DNA from: Verrucomicrobiota bacterium
GTDB taxonomy: Bacteria; Verrucomicrobiota; Verrucomicrobiia; Limisphaerales; JAEYXS01
Assembly (NCBI GenBank): GCA_023431185.1
Contig: JAEYXS010000001.1
Coordinates: 1 to 64,000 of the forward strand
Direction: 5' to 3'
DNA: 64,000 bases
Part shown: piece after piece, positions 44,740 to 51,443 of the stretch
How positions within the stretch are numbered: position 1 is the stretch's first letter
How the letters are laid out: each line of letters begins with the position of its first letter
The notes under the pieces: generated by a model
What the model saw: the letters and a program-made list of their open reading frames with translations, nothing else
Databases searched by the model: none
What the model was told of the DNA's origin: nothing
Program-made: the position numbers and the translations under genes

Positions 44740-46491
44740 ATGCGATTGAATCAATTTTTGCGGGTCACGATGGGCATCGCCTTGCTGGCGGGCGGATTGG
44801 TATTGAATGCGGCCACGCCGGATTGGTCGGCCAAGCTGCCGGAGAATGTCAAATGGCAGACGGTCACGGGTGCAGGCACCATTTTGGTGGGCACGGAGAA
44901 GGCCATCTACAGCCTGGACCCGGAGACGGGGGCGATCATGTGGAAGCGCACGGAGTTCGAGAAGTCCGCGCCGTTCAATGTGCGGGAGATCGAGGGCACA
45001 CCGATCCTCTTCATCAACGATTACTCCAGCAACTTCAACCCGAAGACGAAGCTCTATGCGGTGAACCTGCTCACGGGCGAGACGATCTGGGAAACAGCGC
45101 AGGAACAGGGCTATCCGCTCGGGGCCTATCCTTTCAATGCGCAAGGCATCGCCGTGGTGGTGTCACAAGGTTACACGGACAAGGAGGGAGCGGGCGTGTT
45201 TCTCACGGCCTATGAGACGGCCACCGGCAAACAGGTCTGGCGCGTGAAGCATTCCAAGCAAGGTGCTTTCCCCCTGCATCCGGCAGATAACAGCGGCACC
45301 TTCAATGTGAAGATGGACCTGAGCGGCCATCAGGAGCCGGTCATCGTGGGGGATTTGCTCTACGTCCCCTTCTCCGGCGTGCATTGTTATGATGTGAAGA
45401 CGGGCGCACTCAAGTGGGAGAAAGAATTCAAGACGGTGCCTAAAGAGTTCAAGCGCGCCTCCGCCCCGCTGGTGTTCGATGGGGACACCGTATATGCGCC
45501 GGGCGTGAACAAGGTGTATGCGCTGGACAAGAACACGGGTGCCTTGAAGTGGGAGAGCAAGAAGGTCTATTCCGGCACGATCACGCAATTGCTCGTCACG
45601 GGTGACAAGCTGCTGGTGCGCATGGGCGGTAATTTCCTGGCCTGGGGCGCGAAGGAATGGACGTTGGAGAAGCCGTTGGCCGTGCTGGGGCTGGATAAGA
45701 ATTCTGGTGAGCAGGTGTGGGAATACAAGGATTTGAAGGATGGCATCACAAACATGCAGCTCGTGGAAGGGGCGAATGCAGTGTTCGTGTGCGATGCTCA
45801 AAATCTTATCGGCATCGATGTGAACAGCACGGGGAAGATCAAGGAAGCGTTCAAGGTGAAGCTGGAGTTCAAGCGCAAGCTGGGCGGTGGTGAAGCGGCG
45901 GCGAAGATCGGTCTGGGTGCCTTGGGCGGCATCAGCGGATTGGTGGGGGCTTCTGCGAAGGCGATCGGCGGCAAGGACCGGCTGGATGTGCCGGTGGCGA
46001 TCATCCCGGTGGGCAAGGACCAGTTCGTGGTGCGCGGCCGTCAGCACATCCTGTCTTTCGACGGAGTTTCCAAGGACATCAAGTGGTCCACGCAGTATCC
46101 GGCTCCCGGCTCTTCCGGGTTCGAGATGGCGATCATGACGACGCTCACGGCGTTTTCCGCGGTGACGTATAATGCCGGTTACGCCTCAGGCACGATGAGC
46201 CTGAACAGCGCTTCGGACGGCATCAAGAGTTCGCTGGACAGTTACGACAAGTTCGCGAACAAGCGTTACAGCGCCACGAAGGATGGCACGAAGCGGACGT
46301 ACATCCTGACCACGGTGGAGGAAGGCAAGAAGAAGGGTGCGGGGTTGATGGCCATCGACATGACCTCGGGCGACTCCGCCGCGAGCGTGTTGCTGAAGGA
46401 CAAGGAACCAGAATACACGGTGGATGATGTGACGGGGCGGCTCTATTACGTGAATGACAAGAAGGAGATCCAGGCGTTCACGGTGAAGTGA
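44740..46491 (+). CDS. Secreted PQQ-like beta-propeller protein (583 aa)
   Basis: A 583-residue exported protein: signal peptide to about residue 25 (GGLVLNAA), then propeller repeats such as DPETGAIMWKRTE, NLLTGETIWETA, DVKTGALKWEKE, DKNTGALKWESK and DKNSGEQVWEY. Near residues 385-410 the propeller is interrupted by a hydrophobic Gly/Ala-rich segment (GLGALGGISGLVGASA) that is unlike the other propellers of the window and could insert into or lie along a membrane. A purine-rich AAGGAA lies 15-20 nt before the ATG at 44740. Confidence 0.85.
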   Translation: MRLNQFLRVTMGIALLAGGLVLNAATPDWSAKLPENVKWQTVTGAGTILVGTEKAIYSLDPETGAIMWKRTEFEKSAPFNVREIEGTPILFINDYSSNFNPKTKLYAVNLLTGETIWETAQEQGYPLGAYPFNAQGIAVVVSQGYTDKEGAGVFLTAYETATGKQVWRVKHSKQGAFPLHPADNSGTFNVKMDLSGHQEPVIVGDLLYVPFSGVHCYDVKTGALKWEKEFKTVPKEFKRASAPLVFDGDTVYAPGVNKVYALDKNTGALKWESKKVYSGTITQLLVTGDKLLVRMGGNFLAWGAKEWTLEKPLAVLGLDKNSGEQVWEYKDLKDGITNMQLVEGANAVFVCDAQNLIGIDVNSTGKIKEAFKVKLEFKRKLGGGEAAAKIGLGALGGISGLVGASAKAIGGKDRLDVPVAIIPVGKDQFVVRGRQHILSFDGVSKDIKWSTQYPAPGSSGFEMAIMTTLTAFSAVTYNAGYASGTMSLNSASDGIKSSLDSYDKFANKRYSATKDGTKRTYILTTVEEGKKKGAGLMAIDMTSGDSAASVLLKDKEPEYTVDDVTGRLYYVNDKKEIQAFTVK

Positions 46492-46529
46492 GCGGGCAAT
46501 TCTCCAACCACGATGGAAAAAGGGTTAAC

Positions 46530-46559
46530 CGCAGATTAGCGCAGATAGACGCAGATAAA
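46530..46559. repeat. Three 10-bp tandem units (CGCAGATNNN)
   Basis: CGCAGATTAG, CGCAGATAGA, CGCAGATAAA follow the propeller gene directly. Degenerate tandem repeat of the kind common in intergenic DNA of this phylum. Confidence 0.6.
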
Positions 46560-46754
46560 TGGGCATCCCACGTGCAGTGCGGGTGATTGGTTGGTGCGGT
46601 GCTTGGGGTTGATGCCGCCCCTACAGGGCTTGGGTGGTATTGGGGTGACTACCTGGGGCTCCGCCCGCCTTGGTGGGCGGGCTGCACCCCAGGCTGTACT
46701 ATGGCGGGCCGTTGGCCCTGAATACGGGAATGATGGTCCGGAGATGAGATTTGG

Positions 46755-46792
46755 AGGACATGACAATGTGCGGGACCGACCCCGGTTAAGCT
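46755..46792 (+). repeat. REP-like sequence, degenerate
   Basis: Contains 'acatgacaatgtgcgggacc' followed by 'gacccc', similar to 47461-47491 (plus), 48490-48524 (plus) and 48150-48177 (minus). Consensus: a short acAATGT palindrome, then GGGACTGACCCC. Likely ends of REP-type mobile units. Confidence 0.5.
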
Positions 46793-46869
46793 AAGGCGAT
46801 GCTGCGGAATCGCCGGGGCTTTTTATTGCGGCAAACCCAATACGGTCAAAGGTTGGAGCGGCAGTTCCA

Positions 46870-47160
46870 TCAGGGCTTGAGCTTGCGCAGGGGATCGCGG
46901 GGACGGATCGGGCTGGGGGGTGAGAACGGCGGCAAGCCGGGCGGTTCGACCACGACTGACGGACCGGAGGGCCGGGGTTGATAGTAGTAACGCTCGGAAT
47001 AGATGTAGTAATGGTCGTGGTGGAAGGGGTGATAGTGCAGGCAATGGTAACAGTAGAAGTGTTCCGGTCGCGAACGGACGGTGTGGTCATCGCTGCGGCA
47101 GGAGGCCAACAGCAGCAGCGTCAGGGCAACGCAGCACTGGAGGATTCTTGCAGGTTTCAT
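46870..47160 (-). CDS. Small His/Tyr-rich lipoprotein
   Basis: A 96-residue lipoprotein: signal sequence MKPARILQCCVALTLLLLASC with the lipobox LLASC and the lipidated Cys at residue 21. The mature protein has a dense aromatic/His patch (HFYCYHCLHYHPFHHDHYY, about 35-55, with two cysteines) and then a proline-rich tail ending PIRPRDPLRKLKP. The patch resembles metal-binding or surface-adhesive stretches. An upstream ATG (47187) adds nine residues and spoils the signal, so 47160 is chosen. No family recognised. Confidence 0.7.
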   Translation of the reverse strand: MKPARILQCCVALTLLLLASCRSDDHTVRSRPEHFYCYHCLHYHPFHHDHYYIYSERYYYQPRPSGPSVVVEPPGLPPFSPPSPIRPRDPLRKLKP

Positions 47161-47644
47161 AAGCCAGTTTCTTTCATGGTCTGGCAACGCCGCCCCGAGT
47201 CCGCATTCTGCATGATGCCTTCGCCGAAATGGGCGAATCGCAATCGGTGACGGGCTGGAACAAGCGTGTCAGCCGGTTGTTCTGATAACATTAGCGTAGG
47301 CTGTGCCACGGGGGATGGGCGGCACCGCGGGCTGTATCATGCCGGGCCGTCCGACATGAGCTGCCGGGGTGAATTGGCCAGGAAGATGGGAAAGATGTAT
47401 CACGATGAAACTGACATTACGTGGGATCAGCCTTTTTGACGGAGCGGAAACGGAAGGGACATTACAATGTTGTGGGACTGACCCCTTTAGGCTGTGGCGG
47501 GCTGGGGAAAGCCAACCTACTCTTTGCGTTCATTTTCACGGCACGTTTGCGCCAAGGCATTTTCCCCTGGCACACCCGGCGCTTTGGTTGGTCGCGTAAA
47601 GCTCTAACCTAAACTCGTCCAGCTTCTTAGGCTTTACGTTAAAA
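47161..47644. other. Repeat-rich spacer
   Basis: No credible gene in about 480 nt. Holds degenerate dispersed repeat remnants at 47290-47360 and the REP-like sequence at 47461-47491. Open frames here have no coding character. Confidence 0.55.
47461..47491 (+). repeat. REP-like sequence, left end
   Basis: 'attacaatgttgtgggactg' then 'accccttta'. It is inverted relative to the copy at 48150-48177, so the two bracket the AT-rich gene at 47645-48067. Confidence 0.6.
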
Positions 47645-48067
47645 TCAATATGATTTCAGCAAATCATCGAGTCCCATCCCTGCTTCTTTTATCTCTCCTG
47701 AAGGAAATCTGCCGTCGATATACTCAGCAAAAAGTCCAGCCAACCATGTATCCGATATCTCCAAAAGAATAGCGTTCCCAATCAAGTCGAAATCATCAGA
47801 AACATAACCTGCAAAATCAGCATGATTTGAAGTCTTGTAAGCGGCCTTATAGGCAAGCTCTCGAATCTTCTCCAAGGCGTTCTCTTGCTCTGGTTCAAGA
47901 TTTTTTCTCTTTTCAATTTCATCGCTCAAGGACACCCATTTACTATCAAAGTTTTGGCCATCTCGTGCATCCAATGCAGCCTCAATATCCTCCGGTTCCA
48001 TTAATGGTCGCCCAATGAGCCTGCCTGATTCTAGTTTATCAATCAATTTGATTATATTAGCATTCAT
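47645..48067 (-). CDS. AT-rich orphan gene, possible immunity/antitoxin-type protein
   Basis: A 140-residue acidic protein (MNANIIKLIDKLESGRLIG) without signal peptide or membrane segment. Base use is clearly more AT-rich than in the surrounding genes, a sign of transfer. GGAAAGGA five bases before the ATG at 48067 is a strong ribosome binding site; an upstream in-frame GTG-type start at 48091 is less likely. The ATG overlaps the stop of a truncated upstream frame (ATGA). It could be the surviving half of a two-gene cassette such as a toxin-immunity pair; this is inference from size, acidity and coupling. Confidence 0.72.
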   Translation of the reverse strand: MNANIIKLIDKLESGRLIGRPLMEPEDIEAALDARDGQNFDSKWVSLSDEIEKRKNLEPEQENALEKIRELAYKAAYKTSNHADFAGYVSDDFDLIGNAILLEISDTWLAGLFAEYIDGRFPSGEIKEAGMGLDDLLKSY

Positions 48068-48150
48068 TGAAGTCCTTTCCCTCTTAACCACTTTTCTATT
48101 ATATTAAGCGCTTCTTCTGGAAATACATCTGCTGCTAATAAATATGTTAA
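48064..48150 (-). pseudogene. C-terminal remnant of a gene coupled to the orphan gene
   Basis: Twenty-eight codons in frame end in TGA overlapping the ATG of the orphan gene: LTYLLAADVFPEEALNIIEK then WLRGKGLQ. Amino-acid use is protein-like and base use matches the AT-rich orphan gene. Upstream it runs into the REP-like repeat at 48150-48177, so the rest of the gene is lost. Confidence 0.6.
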
Positions 48151-48177
48151 GGGGTCAGTCCAAATATTGTGTTTTTC
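48150..48177 (-). repeat. REP-like sequence, right end
   Basis: On the minus strand 'acaatatttggactgacccc', matching the left end at 47461-47491 in inverted orientation. It marks the break in the truncated gene. Confidence 0.6.
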
Positions 48178-48544
48178 TTGCCTCCCTCATTCAATATGGC
48201 GTCACGGCCACCGGCTCAAAACCCCTCCCGGCGGGCGGTCTGTACCATTCTCCGTATGGCAGCGCGGATTTTTCATTTCACTGACATTCCGCTCTCTCAA
48301 AAAGCATGTCAAGCCGTGCAGTCAAGTCGTCAAGTCTCGGCCACGCCATAGGACACAATCACCAGGACCGCGAATAATCACGCACGCACCCACGCCCTCA
48401 ACCGATCGCCCGGTGACAGGGATGCGCTCGCGGCACGGCGCGGTTGAAGATTGGGTCCACGAACTGCGGCGAGCATTTTGCGGAGCAGGAAGCGGAAGGG
48501 AGAACACAATGTGTGGGATTGCCCCCTTTACGCTGGTGTTGGCT
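48178..48544. other. Repeat-rich spacer
   Basis: No credible gene. Contains a further REP-like segment at 48490-48524 ('acacaatgtgtgggattg' then 'cccccttta') in the same orientation as the left end. Open frames here are short and atypical. Confidence 0.5.
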
Positions 48545-50428
48545 TTATGTCTTGGACGATTCATCGAGAACTCTTTGAATTAGGCTTTGGGCGGGCTCGG
48601 GCAAAGGATGTTCTCGTTGCAGTTTGGCGACTTTGTTCCGGTATTCGGGCAGTACCTCCGGCCGGACACGGGCCATGCTTGAGACGGTTTGTGCCAGAAG
48701 AATCCGAAACCCGATATTCAGGGGATAATCCAGACACAACTGAAGGTTCCCATCCAAAATCTCTCGTTCCCCATGGAGAAAACCGGAGGGCACGCCATCC
48801 ATACCTGCACACTTGACGGCCAGAAGCTGCTCCAAGCGTAGTAGATAATCGGGCAATCGTTTCTTCTCAGGGAGTTGGTACGGACTTGCTTCTGAAGAGG
48901 TCTGAAGGTCGGCGTTTTCTTGCAAGAGAACGAGTAACGGCTGGATGAGGCCAGGAACGTCCTTTTCCAGTGTCGAAGGGGAGAGGGAAGCTGTGAACGA
49001 GCCGAGGCACTTCGCATCAATCGAGCGGATGAGACGCACGTTGGCCTGCCAAGGATCGGTGACGGCCTTTAGGAAGATGCTTATCACGTAGTCGTTCTTC
49101 AGTTCATTCTGGCGGGCGACGGTGGCGACAGCATCATCCTCCCAAGGGCCACCGCTCAAAACGAAGCCCGCCGATTCACCGACCAGCCAAGGAATGAGGG
49201 TCTGGACTCGGGCATCAGCACGCAGTTCCAACTGCTCGGCCAAAAACAGAGGCAAGGCCCGGCTAAGCAGTCCGCAGCTATCGGACATCTGAAGTTGCGG
49301 ACGCTTGGAATTCGTGGCGACTTCTGCGCTCGATCCAATGAGGCAGATGCGCGGGCTTTCCGAGGGTTTTGCCGGGAAGAGTTCGGCAGCGGGAGAGGTT
49401 GGTTTTAGCCAGACCGGCCCTTCGATAGTGAGCATGGAATAGCGCGGTTCGGTGGTGGCCATATTGTTAAGCGCCACCTGAGCCTTGGCCAATTCCGTAT
49501 CCCAGAACTGCAGGTGCTCCTTCCAATCGCCACGATTCTGGGCGTAGAGCTTATCCAGAATCTTGCGCGCGCCATTGAGTTGTCCGAGGTCGAAATAGGC
49601 TTTGATCAGATTGTTGCCGACGATGAGACCGTGGGCGGGAACGTCATATTGTGGGGCCACCAACTGGAGTATCTCCGGCAGATGTCCTTGATTGCCCAAG
49701 TCACCGCTTATCTGCATGAGCAGATCGGAAGGGACAGGATGCCCGGCCTTTTGCAAGCAGTTGCGGTAGATGGCCAGGGCTTCTTCCAGCTTTCGGGATT
49801 CCAGAGCGCGTCGAGCCTGCCACACGAGAGCGCGCCAGCTTCCAGGCAAAGCAGCGATGCGCGCCAGCGTCGTTTCCTCGGCCAGGTCACCACCACGCTC
49901 CCGTTGAATGGCCACATACCACATGAAGCCGTTGTGCTGGTTGGGGTCCAGTTCAAGCGCATGCCAGAGCGTGCGTTCGGCGAGGACGTCATCGCCGCGA
50001 CCGTTTTGGGCCTTGGCCAGATTGGTGAGGAGGACGCCATCTTCGCCTAGCTTTTGCATCGTATCCGTGAGGAGCTTTTCGGCCTCGGCGAACTTCTGTA
50101 ATTGCAGCAGGATGACGGCCAGATACATGGCAGAACGCTTGGGGTCGGGATCGATCTGGAGCAATCGCCGCGCCGGTTCGAGCGAATCTGCAATAAAGCC
50201 GTCATTGAGCGCGCTGTTGACCAAGTTGGCCAGATTATCGGGATTATCCCAAGCTTTCTCGAAATTGCCGGGAAGAACATGCAGGCGCCAGTCTTCCCGG
50301 GAGATTTCTATCACACGACCATAGTCATCCCACGCTTTCATGGTGGCGGGTGCGTCTGGTGGAGCAGGCGATTCAGATGGAGGTACCAGCTTGGGTTTTA
50401 ATCCGAACAGTTTGCGGATAAAATTCAT
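48545..50428 (-). CDS. TPR-repeat protein, 627 aa
   Basis: A 627-residue soluble protein. Residues 80-330 carry degenerate TPR helices (AMYLAVILLQLQKFAEAEKLL, GVLLTNLAKAQNGRGDD, LARIAALPGSWRALVWQARRALESRKLEEALAIYRNCLQ). The C-terminal half (about 335-560) is a globular domain of unknown family that includes LTIEGPVWLKP and VATVARQNELKNDYVISIFLKA. No signal peptide; cytoplasmic. Flanked on both sides by repeat DNA. Function not known; TPR implies protein binding. Confidence 0.78.
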   Translation of the reverse strand: MNFIRKLFGLKPKLVPPSESPAPPDAPATMKAWDDYGRVIEISREDWRLHVLPGNFEKAWDNPDNLANLVNSALNDGFIADSLEPARRLLQIDPDPKRSAMYLAVILLQLQKFAEAEKLLTDTMQKLGEDGVLLTNLAKAQNGRGDDVLAERTLWHALELDPNQHNGFMWYVAIQRERGGDLAEETTLARIAALPGSWRALVWQARRALESRKLEEALAIYRNCLQKAGHPVPSDLLMQISGDLGNQGHLPEILQLVAPQYDVPAHGLIVGNNLIKAYFDLGQLNGARKILDKLYAQNRGDWKEHLQFWDTELAKAQVALNNMATTEPRYSMLTIEGPVWLKPTSPAAELFPAKPSESPRICLIGSSAEVATNSKRPQLQMSDSCGLLSRALPLFLAEQLELRADARVQTLIPWLVGESAGFVLSGGPWEDDAVATVARQNELKNDYVISIFLKAVTDPWQANVRLIRSIDAKCLGSFTASLSPSTLEKDVPGLIQPLLVLLQENADLQTSSEASPYQLPEKKRLPDYLLRLEQLLAVKCAGMDGVPSGFLHGEREILDGNLQLCLDYPLNIGFRILLAQTVSSMARVRPEVLPEYRNKVAKLQREHPLPEPAQSLIQRVLDESSKT

Positions 50429-50811
50429 ACGGCTCTTTGATTACCAGATTACCAGACGATTCTTGGGTCTCTGCCATCATGGATGGAAATGCCCGCCCTG
50501 ATTCCTTGAGCAAAACTACAGCAGGTTTGGTGAGTGAGACAAGTTGTTAAGAATCGGTCATTGTAGAGATGATTTCATGTACCAGGATACTGTTTTTGGT
50601 GGGGCACGGCGGGTAGCTCGCACCCCTGCCGGGGTGTGGGTCTTAGGGTTGGTTACCGGTGGTGTCGCTCGTGCCTCGCTCAACCCCGACCAGAGGCGTG
50701 GGGCAGGCCGATCGGCCACAGGCTGGGATCTCTCCGGGATGGGGGGATGGTTGATGGAAGGTTTTGGGCGATGGTGAACTGGTTTTGCTTAGGTATCCCG
50801 CATGCGGGACT

Positions 50812-50828
50812 GTGGGCGGGACGCCCAC
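50812..50828. repeat. GGA-loop palindrome
   Basis: Perfect 7-bp stem GTGGGCG/CGCCCAC around GGA, followed by GCTCC; identical to 44630-44646. Confidence 0.65.
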
Positions 50829-50863
50829 GCTCCAAGAGGTGGGACTTGGTAATCGGTAGAAAA

Positions 50864-50891
50864 CCTCGGCACTTGTGTACATGTGCCGAGG
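50864..50891 (-). terminator. Orphan terminator-like hairpin
   Basis: CCTCGGCAC/GTGCCGAGG, a perfect 9-bp stem, is followed on the minus strand by TTTTCT. No minus-strand gene lies upstream within the island, so it may end an unrecognised small RNA or be left from a lost gene. Confidence 0.45.
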
Positions 50892-50902
50892 TGGGAAGGG
50901 GG

Positions 50903-50940
50903 ATGAGTTTCAAGTTTTCGGAGTTCAGTTTTCAGCCGGT
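50903..50940. repeat. 38-nt intergenic repeat, copy 2
   Basis: Two mismatches from the copy at 21-58. Confidence 0.7.
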
Positions 50941-50944
50941 GGTC

Positions 50945-50980
50945 GGTCCAAGGTCCAAGGTCCAAGGTCCAAGGTCCAAG
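50945..50980. repeat. 7-bp tandem repeat (GGTCCAA)
   Basis: Five consecutive GGTCCAA units, directly after the 38-nt repeat. Simple tandem repeat, likely variable in copy number. Confidence 0.75.
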
Positions 50981-51443
50981 GGGGAGTCTTTGCGGACGGA
51001 TTTTTTTGCGATGATTTTCGCTGAAAATCGTGTTTTCAGCGTAACTAACTCAAAATCAATCTGTTACAGTTTGAAAATAATTTCGGGAAAAAGGGACCAT
51101 GGACAGCGGTTGTCCTACCCCCTGCCCTACGCTGGGCGCATGAATGATCAGGAAGCCAGCAGGATGACGGGGGTGGCGAAGGCCGGGGTGAGTGCGCGGG
51201 AGGTGACGGCCAGAGAAGCAGTGGGCAGCGGGCTTTTTGCAGCCACGCCACAGGAAGTCCTGTATTTATCTGGTTATCAAGCGGTTAGGAATGATGAATT
51301 GTCATGAAGAAAAGGTGATGAGGCAGCGTCTAATGACGGCTGGAAGTGGAGAAATGACTTGCCAGCGGGAGGCAAGGGCGGAAAAATTGGCAGATAGCCC
51401 TTGGCAGCACAACGTAGCGCGGACTCGTTTTTAAAAACATAAT

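Larger units (their letters stand above)
46492..46869. other. Repeat-rich spacer
   Basis: No gene seen. It holds three 10-bp CGCAGAT-type tandem units (46530-46559), a stretch with 'gggctgcaccccaggctgt' at 46678 resembling 'gggcggcaccgcgggctgt' at 47318, and a REP-like segment at 46755-46792. Confidence 0.55.
50429..51443. other. One-kb repeat island
   Basis: No credible gene in about 1 kb. It contains degenerate dispersed repeats at 50595-50760 (including 'ggttaccggtggtgtcgct'), the GGA-loop palindrome 50812-50828, an orphan terminator-like hairpin 50864-50891, the 38-nt repeat 50903-50940 and a 7-bp tandem repeat. A 55-codon frame at 51140-51307 is possible but has little support. Confidence 0.6.

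Noticed and set aside
50945..50980. CRISPR-like array
   Set aside because: The repeats are 7 bp in direct tandem with no spacers; it is a simple tandem repeat. No other array-like pattern was seen.
50636..51307. 223-codon frame in the repeat island, including a 55-codon part from 51140
   Set aside because: It runs through the GGA-loop palindrome, the 38-nt repeat and the GGTCCAA repeat; the protein has no coherent composition. The 55-codon part has no ribosome binding site or recognisable homology.
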